Assembly (NCBI RefSeq): GCF_011758655.1
Contig: NZ_JAAMPA010000001.1
Span: 1,922,001 to 1,986,000 of the forward strand
Origin: Modestobacter marinus
Lineage (GTDB): Bacteria > Actinomycetota > Actinomycetes > Mycobacteriales > Geodermatophilaceae
Reading direction: 5' to 3'
DNA length: 64,000 bases
Shown here piece after piece: positions 33,694 to 42,688 of the stretch (positions within the stretch are counted from its first letter, which is position 1; the number at the start of each line of letters is the position of its first letter). The notes below the pieces were generated by a model. The model made no database searches. It saw only the letters and a program-made list of their open reading frames with translations, and was not told where the DNA came from. A program made the position numbers and the translations under genes.

Positions 33694-35265
33694 TCAGGAG
33701 GGGCCCGGCTCCTGGTCCGGGGTCTGGGCCGGAGGGCCGGAGCGGGGCAGGTGGACGGCGAAGGTGGCGCCCTCGCCGGGGGCGGTGCGCAGCTCGACCC
33801 GGCCACCGTGCGCCGCGACCAGCGCGGCGACGATCGACAGCCCGAGGCCGGTGCCCCCGGCAGCCCGGGTCCGGGAGGAGTCGGCCCGGTAGAACCGCTC
33901 GAACACCCGGTCCGCGTCGGCCGGGGCCAGCCCGGGCCCGTCGTCGCCGACCTCGAGGACGAGCCAGTCGGGCGCGGCGGGGTCCTCGGCCACCCGGACG
34001 GTCACCCGGGTGCCGGCGGGGGTGTGGGTCAGCGCGTTGGTGACCAGGTTCCCGATCACCTGGCGCAACCGGGCCTCGTCGCCGCGCACCACGGGGACGT
34101 CGGTGAGCGAGGGGTCCAGCTGCAGGACGACCGGCCGGTCGGGGGCGACGGCGCGGGCGTCGTGCACGGCGTCCCCGGCCAGCTCGGCCAGGTCGACGGG
34201 CGCCAGGGCCAGCGGCCGCTGCTGGTCCAGCCGGGCCAGCTGCAGCAGGTCCTCGACGAGCAGGCCCATCCGGGTCGCCTCGGACTCGATCCGCTGCATG
34301 AGCCGGCCGGTGTCCTCCGGGCCGTGGACCGCGCCCTGGCGGTGCAGCTCGGCGAAACCGCGGATGGAGGTCAGCGGGGTGCGCAGCTCGTGGCTGGCGT
34401 CGGCGACGAACCGGCGCATCCGCGCCTCGGAGGCGACGGCGTGCTCCTCGGAGGCCTGCTGCGCGCGGAAGGAGCTCTCGATCCGGCCGAGCATGCCGTT
34501 GAGCGCCAGCGACAGCCGGCCGACCTCGGTCCGGTCGTCGCCGTCGGGCACCCGCCGGGACAGGTCGCCGGCGGCGATCGCCTGGGCGGTGTGCTCGACC
34601 TCGACCAGCGGCCGCAGGCTGTTGCGCACCATCAGGTGGCCGGCGACGCCCAGCACCGTGAGGACCAGCAGCCCGACGACCAGCTCGATCCGCACCAGCC
34701 AGCCCAGGGCGTCCTCGTCGGCGGAGAGGTCGACCCCCACGAGGAGGACGAAGTCCTCGCTGAAGGGGGTGGCGGGCACCCGGGTCGCCCCCACCCGCCA
34801 GTTGGTCCGCCCGTCCTGGGCGGTGGCGGTGAAGATCCGCGGCCCGTCGACCGACGCCGGGTCCAGGTCGCCGACGTCGGGCAGGTCGCCGTCGTCCGGG
34901 GGGCCCGTCGCGACCGTCAGGGTGCCGTCACCGGCGCCGAGGTCGGCGCAGGCGATGTACTGGTCGCTGCGGGGGAACCGCATCTCGCCCTGGGTGCAGT
35001 ACTGGATGACCTGGAACGGCTCCCCCGCCACCCCTTCCAGCGTCCTGGCCAGCTGGGCGTCCTGCTGGTCGATCAGGTAGTCGCGCATCAGCGAGGTGGC
35101 GGCGAAGCCGGTGGCGGTGAGGGCCGCGGCGACCAGGGTGACCATCAGCGCCACGAGGGTGATCCGCAAGGGCACCCGGGGAGGAGGACGGCGGTCGGTC
35201 GTGCGGGCCGGGACGTCCGGGGACGGCGCGGGCTCCACCGGTGCGCGCCGGACGGTGGCGGTCAC
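33694..35265 (-). CDS. Sensor histidine kinase
   Basis: The protein has 523 residues. GTG 35265 overlaps the response-regulator stop (GTGA). It has an N-terminal basic stretch, a first membrane helix (ITLVALMVTLVAAALTATGF), a periplasmic domain of about 130 residues with a Cys pair, a second helix (ELVVGLLVLTVLGVAGHL) and a HAMP domain. The H box is FVADASHELRTPLTSIRGFA, the N box NLVTNALTHTP and the G boxes DDGPGLA and GGTGLGLSIV. The layout resembles mycobacterial TrcS/TcrY-type kinases; the stimulus is unknown. Confidence 0.9.
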   Translation of the reverse strand: MTATVRRAPVEPAPSPDVPARTTDRRPPPRVPLRITLVALMVTLVAAALTATGFAATSLMRDYLIDQQDAQLARTLEGVAGEPFQVIQYCTQGEMRFPRSDQYIACADLGAGDGTLTVATGPPDDGDLPDVGDLDPASVDGPRIFTATAQDGRTNWRVGATRVPATPFSEDFVLLVGVDLSADEDALGWLVRIELVVGLLVLTVLGVAGHLMVRNSLRPLVEVEHTAQAIAAGDLSRRVPDGDDRTEVGRLSLALNGMLGRIESSFRAQQASEEHAVASEARMRRFVADASHELRTPLTSIRGFAELHRQGAVHGPEDTGRLMQRIESEATRMGLLVEDLLQLARLDQQRPLALAPVDLAELAGDAVHDARAVAPDRPVVLQLDPSLTDVPVVRGDEARLRQVIGNLVTNALTHTPAGTRVTVRVAEDPAAPDWLVLEVGDDGPGLAPADADRVFERFYRADSSRTRAAGGTGLGLSIVAALVAAHGGRVELRTAPGEGATFAVHLPRSGPPAQTPDQEPGPS

Positions 35266-36002
35266 GAGCCGCGGGGCAGCCGCAGGGAGTAGCCGACGCC
35301 GCGCAGCGTGTGCAGCAGCCGCGGCTCGGTCGTGTCGATCTTGCGCCGCAGGTAGGAGATGTAGGACTCGACGACGTTGGCCTCGCCGTTGAAGTCGTAG
35401 TTCCACACGTGGTCGAGGATCTGCGCCTTCGACAGCACCCGGCCGGAGTTGGTCATCAGGTAGCGGAGCAGCTTGAACTCCGTCGGCGACAGGCTGACCA
35501 GCTTGCCGGCCTTGAGGACCTCGTGGGACTCCTCGTCGAGCTCGATGTCGGCGAACGTCAGCCGCGGCGCCTCGGTGGCCTGCGGCACGCTCTGCGTCCG
35601 GCGCAGCACCGCCCGGATCCGGGCGAGCACCTCGTCGAGGCTGAACGGCTTGGTGACGTAGTCGTCCCCACCCAGGGTCAACCCGGCCACCTTGTCCTCG
35701 GCGGCGTCCCGGGCGGTCAGGAAGAGGACCGGGGTGTTCGTCCCGTTCTGACGCAGCCGCCGGACGACGCCGAAGCCGTCCATCCCGGGCATCATCACGT
35801 CCAGCACCAGCAGATCCGGGTGGAACTCGTCGGCGATCGACAGGGCCTGCTGCCCGTCGGGTGCGGTGGCGACCTCGAAGCCGGCGTAGCGGAGGCTGGC
35901 CGAGAGCAGCTCGCGGATGTTCGGCTCGTCGTCGACGACGAGGAGCCGGGCCTCGGGCCGTCGGGCGCCGGGCGCCGGTGAGCCGGAGCTGATGGTGGAC
36001 AC
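35262..36002 (-). CDS. OmpR-family response regulator
   Basis: The protein has 246 residues. The receiver domain has the acidic pair VVDDEPNIR, the phospho-acceptor Asp in LLVLDVMMPGMDG and the Lys in YVTKPFS. The winged-helix DNA-binding domain contains SPTEFKLLRYLMTNSGRVLS and VVESYISYLRRKID. GTG 36002 has GGAGGGG six bases upstream and is preferred to an upstream ATG at 36038 with a poorly spaced site. It is first in an operon with the sensor kinase. Targets are unknown. Confidence 0.92.
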   Translation of the reverse strand: MSTISSGSPAPGARRPEARLLVVDDEPNIRELLSASLRYAGFEVATAPDGQQALSIADEFHPDLLVLDVMMPGMDGFGVVRRLRQNGTNTPVLFLTARDAAEDKVAGLTLGGDDYVTKPFSLDEVLARIRAVLRRTQSVPQATEAPRLTFADIELDEESHEVLKAGKLVSLSPTEFKLLRYLMTNSGRVLSKAQILDHVWNYDFNGEANVVESYISYLRRKIDTTEPRLLHTLRGVGYSLRLPRGS

Positions 36003-36125
36003 GTCCCCTCCCGATGGACCCTGCGGCGACGTCGTCATCGCTCCAGGGTTCCGCTGGCGGCTGCGGCTGTCCTGGACGCTACCTGTGAGGAGCCTGGGTG
36101 TCCGGCCGTGGGGACCGGCGAGGCG

Positions 36126-37034
36126 TCAACCGGCCGGGGACATCGCGCGGCCGGCGCGCCAGTAGCCGATGGCGTGGTGCTGACCCCGGCGCAGGCCCCA
36201 CCGGCCTCGCAGGTCCGCGCGCACGGCGCGGACGACGGCCGATTCGGCACCCACCCAGGCGAAGAGGTCCTCACCCGGTGGACGGGACAGCGCCGCGACG
36301 GCGTCGACCAGGAGGGTGCTCGCCTCCGGCGCCGTCCCGGCCCGGTGCAGCCAGCGCAGCTCGACGCCGGCCGGTGCGGCCAGCGGCTGCTCCTCCTGCG
36401 GGCCGGCCACCTCCAGCAGGGCCACGCCGCGGGTGTCCGGCGCGGCCGCCGCCAGGATCCGGCTGATCGCGGGCAGCGCGGTCTCGTCGCCGGCCAGCAG
36501 CAGCCAGCCGGCGGGGGAGGCGCCCAGGGGTGCGGCGCTGGCCAGGCCGAGCACGGCACCGGGCTGGGCGGACGCCGCCCACGAGGCGGCCGGGCCGTCG
36601 CCGTGCAGCACGAAGTCGACGTCGATCTCACCGGCGCTCGGGTCCTGCCGTCGCGCGGTGTAGCTGCGGAGGGCGACGCCGTGGCTGCCCTGCGGCCAGA
36701 CGATGCGGCCGTCGCGGGCCACCTGCGGCCAGCGCGGGGACCGGTCGTCGGGGCGGGGGACCAGCAGCGACATCGTCGGGCCGCAGGCGGCGACCACGGC
36801 GGCCGACGCGGTCAGGGTGACCCGGCGGACGGCGCGCGTCACGTCCTGCACCGAGGTCACGCGGAGCACGTCGACCGGGCGGACGGCGGGGTCGGCTGCC
36901 CCGGCGCCGGGCTCGGCTGCCGTGGGGGCGGGTTCCTCGATCGGTGCCACGGGGACCGACCCTAACGGGGCCGGCCCGGCCGGCCCCGGGGGAATGGGGC
37001 CAGCCGAGCCGGCGATCGTGGACGAGGACCTCAC
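36126..37034 (-). CDS. Siderophore-interacting protein (FAD-dependent ferric reductase)
   Basis: About 302 residues. The FAD-binding region has the RSYTARR motif. The NAD(P)-side has LLAGDETALPAISRILA, the diagnostic SIP-family block, and the C-terminus ends WGLRRGQHHAIGYWRAG. Such enzymes release iron from imported ferric siderophores. The first 45 residues are Pro/Ala-rich, and the start is uncertain: GTG 37034 is the longest option, without a good ribosome site, and GTG 36950 is an alternative. I saw no convincing IdeR/DtxR box upstream. Confidence 0.82.
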   Translation of the reverse strand: MRSSSTIAGSAGPIPPGPAGPAPLGSVPVAPIEEPAPTAAEPGAGAADPAVRPVDVLRVTSVQDVTRAVRRVTLTASAAVVAACGPTMSLLVPRPDDRSPRWPQVARDGRIVWPQGSHGVALRSYTARRQDPSAGEIDVDFVLHGDGPAASWAASAQPGAVLGLASAAPLGASPAGWLLLAGDETALPAISRILAAAAPDTRGVALLEVAGPQEEQPLAAPAGVELRWLHRAGTAPEASTLLVDAVAALSRPPGEDLFAWVGAESAVVRAVRADLRGRWGLRRGQHHAIGYWRAGRAMSPAG

Positions 37035-37267
37035 CCAACGTGACCAGTTGATCGCACTGATCAGGGAAGACGTCGTGTGCGTCCCGTCGAGTCAGCACGC
37101 TACGTGACGATCGCGCCGTCGGCACCACCGCCTGGTCGGAGATGCCCCGAACGAGTGACCGCCGTCGGGTGGCAGGGGGCGGGTCGTCGCGCGCCGGCCC
37201 CCGATGTGTGCGGTCGCGCCGCCACGGGCAGGCACACCGGACCGACGGTGCGAGAGGGAGGCCTGAC

Positions 37268-37477
37268 ATGGCGGAGGAGTTCTCGAAGGGCGACCACGTG
37301 AGCTGGAAGAGCCACGGCGGGACGGCCGAGGGCACGGTGAAGCGGAAGATCACCGAGGACACCGAGGCTGCCGGGCGCACGGTGCGCGCCAGCTCCGACG
37401 ACCCGCAGTACGAGGTCGAGAGCGAGAAGAGCGGGGGCACCGCCGTGCACAAGCCCAGCGCACTGGAGAAGGACTGA
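37268..37477 (+). CDS. DUF2945 small protein
   Basis: A 69-residue protein of the DUF2945 (tudor-like, hypervirulence-associated) type: FSKGDHVSWKSHGGTAEGTV is the conserved beginning and the end reads SGGTAVHKPSALEKD. ATG 37268 has GAGGGAGG upstream. Function is not established for the family; members are small basic/acidic beta proteins often found near stress or DNA-binding genes. The next gene, a DUF2795 protein, starts 34 bases later and is probably co-transcribed. Confidence 0.82.
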   Translation: MAEEFSKGDHVSWKSHGGTAEGTVKRKITEDTEAAGRTVRASSDDPQYEVESEKSGGTAVHKPSALEKD

Positions 37478-37511
37478 GCGGCGCGGCGACGCCCGCACGG
37501 AGGAGGAGAAC

Positions 37512-37937
37512 GTGAGCGAGTCCGACGCCGGCTTCACCGGGAGCCGCAGCAACAAGCACAGCCCGCGCCTCGACGAGGAGCTCGAGCACGAGGTGCAGGG
37601 GATGATGAAGGCCGAGCGGGCCACCCGCTCGGAGGAGTGGCGCGAGGTGGAGCCGGTCGGGGAGGACCAGCCCGACATCGACGCCGACCCGGCCGGCACG
37701 CTGGTCGGCGGGGTCCCGCAGGGGATGGACGCGGATGCGGTCGTGGCCCGGGCCGAGCTGTCCCGCTGGCTGGACCGGGCGGACTTCCCGAGCACCGGCC
37801 CGGAGCTGGTCGAGGCCGCCCGTGACCACCGGGCCCCCGACGTCGTGGCCGACGAGCTGTCCCGGCTGCCCGAGGGGCAGGTCTACGAGCGCATCGGGGA
37901 CGTCGTCCGGGCACTGGGCTACCCGACGGAGACCTGA
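37512..37937 (+). CDS. DUF2795 protein
   Basis: The protein has 141 residues. The C-terminal domain (ELSRWLDRADFPSTGPELVE, then RLPEGQVYERIGDVVRALGY) matches the DUF2795 pattern of a small helical domain. The first 70 residues are charged and probably disordered. GTG 37512 follows GGAGGAGAA. It pairs with the DUF2945 gene upstream and is closed by a hairpin. Function unknown. Confidence 0.75.
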   Translation: MSESDAGFTGSRSNKHSPRLDEELEHEVQGMMKAERATRSEEWREVEPVGEDQPDIDADPAGTLVGGVPQGMDADAVVARAELSRWLDRADFPSTGPELVEAARDHRAPDVVADELSRLPEGQVYERIGDVVRALGYPTET

Positions 37938-37955
37938 TCCCCGATCTGATCGACC

Positions 37956-37994
37956 AGCGACCGGCGTCGCCCCCGCGGGGCGGCGCCGGTCGCT
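37956..37994. terminator. Hairpin terminator
   Basis: AGCGACCGGCG and CGCCGGTCGCT arms flank an inner GC-rich loop. The hairpin lies between the DUF2795 stop and the convergent stop at 37999. Confidence 0.8.
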
Positions 37995-37998
37995 GCGT

Positions 37999-39303
37999 TC
38001 AGGAGGAGGAGGACTCCGCCTCGGCCTCCTCCTCGGCGATCTCCTCGGCGCCGCGGCGACGGAACAGCCGTGAACCGGGGAAGCCCTTCACCACCTGGCG
38101 CATGTCCTGCACCGTCTCCACCAGGGTGTGCACGTCCGGTGCGACGTCGCTCATCGTCAGCAACACCGGCAGCACGTCCTCGTCGAGGTGCACCACCAGG
38201 TCGGGGAGCCGGTCGACCAGCGTGATGATCGCGGTGACCTCGTCGGTGTGCAGCTCCTCGGCGAACCGGGTCAGCGACGGCGCCAGCGCGGTCAACGCCG
38301 GGCGGTAGGCGTCCAGCAGCGGGGAGATCGCGGCGAGCATCGCCTCCGCGCGGGCCAGCGTCCCGTCCGCGGCGCCGGCCGTGCCCGAGACGGCGGTCAG
38401 GAGCGCCTCGGCCGCATCGGTGGACCGGCCGATCCGGGCGACGGACTCGTCCGCGGCGTCGTTGGTCACCCCGATCCGGGCGACGGACTGGTCGGCGGCG
38501 TCGTTGGTGACCCCGATCCGGGCGACGGCGGCGTCCGCGGCGTCGTTCGTGACGCCGATCCGTGCGACAGCTGCGTCGGCCGCGTCATTCGTCACCCCGA
38601 TCCGGGCGACGGACTCGTCCGCGGCGTCGTTGGTCACCCCGATGCGCGCAACAGCGGCGTCGGCAGCGTCGTTGGTGACGCCGATCCGGGCGACGGCGGC
38701 GTCCGCGGCGTCATTGGTGACGCCGATCCGGGCGACGGCGGCGTCGGCGGCGTCGTTCGTGACGCCGATCCGGGCGACGGCTGCGTCGGCGGCGTCGTTC
38801 GTGACCCCGATGCGCGCAACAGCGGCGTCGGCAGCGTCGTTGGTGACGCCGATCCGGGCGACAGCGGCGTCGGCGGCGTCGTTGGTGACCCCGATCCGGG
38901 CGACGGCGGCGTCTGCGGCGTCGTTCGTGACGCCGATCCGAGCCACGGCCGCGTCCGCGGCGTCATTCGTCACCCCGATACGTGCCACCGCGGCGTCTGC
39001 CGCTTCGTTGGTGACGCCGATGCGTGCGACGGCGGCGTCCGCGGCGTCGTTCGTGACGCCGATCCGGGCGACGGCCTCGTCGGCGTGGGCGCGGGTGACG
39101 TCGATGCCCGCGACCGCCACCTCGGCCCGGTCGGCGATGCGCTCCATCCGGTCGACCAGCACCCCGACCCGCTTCAGCAGCTGTTCACCCTCACTGAGCG
39201 CCCCCACCACCCGGGGCAGCAGGGCGAGGGCCTCGGCGACGCCGTCACGGAGGCCCTCGGCGGCGTGCAGCACGTCCGACGGGCCGGGAAGAGGCAACTT
39301 CAC
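37999..39303 (-). CDS. Coiled-coil protein with sixteen 14-residue tandem repeats
   Basis: The protein has 434 residues; GTG 39303. The N-terminal 65 residues (DVLHAAEGLRDGVAEALALL, then GEQLLKRVGVLVDRMERIA) and the C-terminal 150 residues (DEVTAIITLVDRLPDLVVHL, then MSDVAPDVHTLVETVQDM and GFPGSRLFRRRG) resemble a short actinobacterial family I have seen misannotated as Rubisco-like. Between them lie 16 units of the form VTNDAADAAVARIG, each two heptads, predicting one long helix or coiled coil. A Glu/Ser-rich tail ends the protein. No signal or membrane segment is seen. A structural or scaffolding role is inference. Confidence 0.75.
   Translation of the reverse strand: MKLPLPGPSDVLHAAEGLRDGVAEALALLPRVVGALSEGEQLLKRVGVLVDRMERIADRAEVAVAGIDVTRAHADEAVARIGVTNDAADAAVARIGVTNEAADAAVARIGVTNDAADAAVARIGVTNDAADAAVARIGVTNDAADAAVARIGVTNDAADAAVARIGVTNDAADAAVARIGVTNDAADAAVARIGVTNDAADAAVARIGVTNDAADAAVARIGVTNDAADESVARIGVTNDAADAAVARIGVTNDAADAAVARIGVTNDAADQSVARIGVTNDAADESVARIGRSTDAAEALLTAVSGTAGAADGTLARAEAMLAAISPLLDAYRPALTALAPSLTRFAEELHTDEVTAIITLVDRLPDLVVHLDEDVLPVLLTMSDVAPDVHTLVETVQDMRQVVKGFPGSRLFRRRGAEEIAEEEAEAESSSS
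38428..39099 (-). repeat. Sixteen 42-bp in-frame tandem repeats
   Basis: The Arg-Ile codons recur every 42 bases from 39060 down to 38430. The first unit (VTRAHADEAVARIG) is degenerate; fifteen follow the VTN[D/E]AAD pattern. Units are nearly identical in protein but vary at synonymous sites. A stretch beginning GATGCGCGCAACAGCGGCGT recurs about four units apart (38641 and 38808), showing higher-order duplication. Confidence 0.9.
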
Positions 39304-39503
39304 GGGCCAGACGCTACGTTCCGGTGGGTCAGCCTGCCGGTCGAGAGCGCTGTTCCGGGCGACCCGATCCGCCACCGTCCGCGCGTCCGCCCGGCCTGGT
39401 GGCCCACCGCCCGTATCGTGGAACGGTCGCGCTGGCGGCGGTCTCGGCCGTCCCGGGGCGCAGGACGACCGCGCAGCGAGCGACTGCGGACAACGACGAT
39501 GGG

Positions 39504-41846
39504 ATGTCGACGCCGGTGGCGGACCAGCCGACGCGGGACGGGGACGACCGCGGTCCCCGCCGCGGCGACCGACCGGCCGGCGCGGTCCCCCCGGTGCGCG
39601 GGGGCGATGCGGGCGCTCCCGGCGCAGACGGCCCGGCCGCGCCGCTGACCGTCGCCGAGCTGCTGGCCCGCTCCGGTACGGGGGTCCGCCGGCGACGGGC
39701 CGAGCGACGGGAGGCCGGTGAGGTCACCGGCCGTCAGCCGCCGGTCGACGATGCGGGGACCCCGCTGTGGCAGCCGGCACCTGCCCGGGGTGACGGGCCC
39801 GCCCGGTCGGCCCCCTCGGACGAGTTCGGGGCCCGGGGTGCACGGCGGGACCGTCCGGAGCCGTCCGTCGTGCCCTCGCCGCCGGTGCTGCCGACCGGCT
39901 GGCAGCCGGCGATGCCCGGACCGGCCGCCGAGCCGGAGCCCGCCACCCCGGCCGAGGAGCCGGAGGTGCGGGCCGCCCGCCCGCCGGCCGCGCCCCCCGG
40001 CTCGCCCGCGCCGGCACCGCCCGCCGCGCCGCGGGCCACGCCGATGGCGGGCCGTCGTCCCCCGGTCCCTGCCTCGGCGCCGGCCGAGCCGGCCCCTGGT
40101 CTCCCGCGGAGCTCGGCGCCACCCGCCGATCGCGGCCAGGCCGCGCCGCCTCCGGCCGCGACACCGCTCGCGCCGGTGCCCCCACGGCCGGTCCCCCGTG
40201 CGACGCCCGGAGCCGTGCCGACCCCGCCTGCGGCAACGGCTCCGCCCACGCCTCCGGTACCGCCCGCGGCGCCTCCGCACCGGGCGGCCGCGGCACCTCC
40301 GCCGCCGCGGACCGCGAGCCCGCCCTCCGCGCCACCGCAGTACTCGGTGCCGGTGCCCGGGGTGCGCCGCAGCCTGCCCGTCCCGCCGATCCCCGGCCGC
40401 GACGTGCCCCTGGTCCCCGGGGGTGCCACGGTCGCCGACCTGCCGGCGTCGCGTCCACCGGCCGGCCCGGTCCGCCGTCGGCTGACCCGGGTCGCCCTCG
40501 CGCTGGTCGCGCTGCTCGGCCTGGTGACCGTCTACTACGTCGGCCTCTACTTCTACGTCGACCGCGGGATCGACCGGGTCGACGCGCTGGTCACCGACGG
40601 CCCCGAGGTGCTGGCCCCGCAGCTGCAGGAGACCTCGTCGACCTACCTGGTGGTCGGCACCGGCTCGCCCGGGGACACAGAGCTGGCGGCGATCAGCCCC
40701 GTGCTCGCGCACGTCTCCGGCGACGGCGAGCAGGCGGTCCTGGTCAGCCTGCCCCCCACGGCGCTGACCGACACCCCGGTCTGCCGGACGGCGGACGGCG
40801 ACCTGCGCCAGGCCATGACGGAGCCGTTCGCCGCCGCCCTGCTCGACGGGGGACCGTCCTGCCTGGTCCGGTCGGTGCAGCAGCTGACCGGGCTGCGGGT
40901 CGACCACTACGTCGCCGTCGACCTCGCCCGGCTGCCCGGCATGGTCGAGGCGCTCGGCGGGGTGCCGGCCTGCCCCGGCGCGGGCGGCGAGCGGCTGGCC
41001 GGTGCGGACGTGGCCGGCTACCTGCAGCCGACCGGTCCCGACGTCACGGGCGCGGCGGCGGCGGAGCGTGAGCAGCGCGTGCTGGTCTCGGCGCTCGACT
41101 CCGCCCTGACGGGCAGCACGCTGGCGGACCCGCTCACCCTGACCCGTTTCCTGTCCCGCGCCGGCGATGCCCTCACCGTGGACGGCGCGACGACGCTGGG
41201 CGACCTCCGGGCCTTCGGGGCCGCCCTGGGCGACCTGCCGGTGGACGCCGTCCAGCGCACCGGGCTGCCGGTCGCCGAGGTCGGCCACGTGCCCAGCGGC
41301 AGCGACCAAGCGGTGGTCGTCATCGACGCCACCGCGACCCGGCAGCTGTTCGACGCGGTCATCGACACAGGGGAGCTGCCCGACCCGGCCGGCGAGGCCG
41401 TGGCCGGTGCGGCGCCGACCGACCCCGCGCTCACCGAGCCGGCGGCCGCAGCCGACCCGGTCCCCGCAGGGACGACGGTCTCGGTGGCCCCGGCCGGGGT
41501 CACGGTGGACGTGCTGGACGGCTCCGGTGCCGGGCGCACGGGTGAGGTGGCCGACGGCCTGGCCGCGGCGGGCTTCCGGGTCGGTGCCCGGGGGGTCGAG
41601 CCGGCCACCGTGCAGCGCACCGTCGTCCGGTACGGCCCGGCCGCGCTGGAGCCGGCGCGCACGGTGGCCGCGGCCGTGCCCGGGGCCGTCCTGGTCGAGA
41701 CCGACCTCGTCGGCACGGCGGTGCAGCTGGTCGTCGGGCCGGACTTCACCGGCCTGGCCCCCGTCGACCTCGGCACACCGGTGCCCACGACAGCGGCCCC
41801 GGACCCCGCTGTCGCGGAGGCCGGGGCCGCATCGTCCTGCAGCTGA
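39504..41846 (+). CDS. LytR-CpsA-Psr-like protein with Pro-rich N-terminus and LytR_C domain
   Basis: The protein has 780 residues. Residues 1-325 are a cytoplasmic, Pro/Ala-rich disordered region, far longer than usual. A membrane helix (VALALVALLGLVTVYYVGLY, about 330-350) follows, then an LCP-like domain (DTELAAISPVLAHVSGDGEQ, then LTGLRVDHYVAVDLARLPGM) and a C-terminal LytR_C domain (VTVDVLDGSGAGRTGEVADG). LCP proteins attach polymers such as teichoic acid or arabinogalactan to peptidoglycan. The usual Arg before SDT is not seen here (SPGDTEL), so catalytic competence is uncertain. ATG 39504 was chosen because the upstream extension looks non-coding. Confidence 0.75.
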   Translation: MSTPVADQPTRDGDDRGPRRGDRPAGAVPPVRGGDAGAPGADGPAAPLTVAELLARSGTGVRRRRAERREAGEVTGRQPPVDDAGTPLWQPAPARGDGPARSAPSDEFGARGARRDRPEPSVVPSPPVLPTGWQPAMPGPAAEPEPATPAEEPEVRAARPPAAPPGSPAPAPPAAPRATPMAGRRPPVPASAPAEPAPGLPRSSAPPADRGQAAPPPAATPLAPVPPRPVPRATPGAVPTPPAATAPPTPPVPPAAPPHRAAAAPPPPRTASPPSAPPQYSVPVPGVRRSLPVPPIPGRDVPLVPGGATVADLPASRPPAGPVRRRLTRVALALVALLGLVTVYYVGLYFYVDRGIDRVDALVTDGPEVLAPQLQETSSTYLVVGTGSPGDTELAAISPVLAHVSGDGEQAVLVSLPPTALTDTPVCRTADGDLRQAMTEPFAAALLDGGPSCLVRSVQQLTGLRVDHYVAVDLARLPGMVEALGGVPACPGAGGERLAGADVAGYLQPTGPDVTGAAAAEREQRVLVSALDSALTGSTLADPLTLTRFLSRAGDALTVDGATTLGDLRAFGAALGDLPVDAVQRTGLPVAEVGHVPSGSDQAVVVIDATATRQLFDAVIDTGELPDPAGEAVAGAAPTDPALTEPAAAADPVPAGTTVSVAPAGVTVDVLDGSGAGRTGEVADGLAAAGFRVGARGVEPATVQRTVVRYGPAALEPARTVAAAVPGAVLVETDLVGTAVQLVVGPDFTGLAPVDLGTPVPTTAAPDPAVAEAGAASSCS

Positions 41847-41870
41847 GCGGGACCGCCGCTCAGCGGGGCA

Positions 41871-42650
41871 TCACCCGAACCGGCCGGAGATGTAGTCCTC
41901 CGTCGCCTTCTCGTCGGGGTTGCTGAAGATCTTCTCGGTGGGGTTGTACTCGATCATCCGGCCGGGCTGCCCCACGCCGTTGAGGTTGAAGAAGCCGGTG
42001 AACTCGCTCACCCGCGCCGCCTGCTGCATGTTGTGCGTGACGATGACGATGGTGAACCGCTCGCGCAGCTCGTTCATCAGGTCCTCGATGGCGAGCGTGG
42101 AGATCGGGTCCAGCGCGGAACAGGGCTCGTCCATGAGCAGGACGTCGGGCTCGACGGCGATCGCCCGGGCGATGCACAGCCGCTGCTGCTGACCGCCGGA
42201 GAGCCCGGAACCGGGGCGGTCGAGGCGGTCCTTGACCTCTTCCCACAGGTTGGCGCCGCGCAGGGACCGCTCGACGAGGTCGTCCATGTCGGACTTGCTC
42301 ATCTTGCGGCTGTTGAGGCGCAGCCCGGCCGCGACGTTGTCGTAGATCGACATGGTCGGGAACGGGTTGGGCCGCTGGAACACCATGCCGACCTGCCGGC
42401 GGACGCTCACCGGGTCGGAGTCGGCGCCGTAGAGGTCCTGGCCGTCCATGACGACCTTGCCCTCGACACGCGCGCCCGGGATGACCTCGTGCATGCGGTT
42501 GAGTGCGCGCAGGAACGTCGACTTGCCACACCCCGAGGGCCCGATCAGCGCCGTGATCGTGCGTGGCTCGACGGAGACGTTGACACCCTGGACGGCGAGG
42601 AAGTTGCCGTAGTAGATGTCGAGGTCGGAGACCTCGATGCGCTTGGCCAC
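41871..42650 (-). CDS. pstB: Phosphate ABC transporter ATP-binding protein
   Basis: A 259-residue ABC ATPase with Walker [10 protein letters not shown], signature [14 protein letters not shown], Walker [14 protein letters not shown] and switch VTHN. PstB powers high-affinity phosphate uptake through PstC and PstA. It ends [13 protein letters not shown], the usual PstB C-terminus. GTG 42650 ([10 protein letters not shown]) has GGAAGGGA upstream; the longer open frame to 43019 is a shadow of pstA. It is last in the pstSCAB operon; no phoU follows. Confidence 0.94.
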   Translation of the reverse strand: MAKRIEVSDLDIYYGNFLAVQGVNVSVEPRTITALIGPSGCGKSTFLRALNRMHEVIPGARVEGKVVMDGQDLYGADSDPVSVRRQVGMVFQRPNPFPTMSIYDNVAAGLRLNSRKMSKSDMDDLVERSLRGANLWEEVKDRLDRPGSGLSGGQQQRLCIARAIAVEPDVLLMDEPCSALDPISTLAIEDLMNELRERFTIVIVTHNMQQAARVSEFTGFFNLNGVGQPGRMIEYNPTEKIFSNPDEKATEDYISGRFG

Positions 42651-42688
42651 GGGTGTGGTCCCTTCCTTGTTCGGGCTCGCGACGGTCG

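Noticed and set aside
37035-37090. IdeR/DtxR iron box before the siderophore-interacting protein gene
   Set aside because: Only a TTGATC/GATCAG-like fragment is present; the full 19-base iron box pattern is not visible.
38428-39099. CRISPR array
   Set aside because: The period is exactly 42 bases with no unique spacers, and every unit is in frame in one protein.
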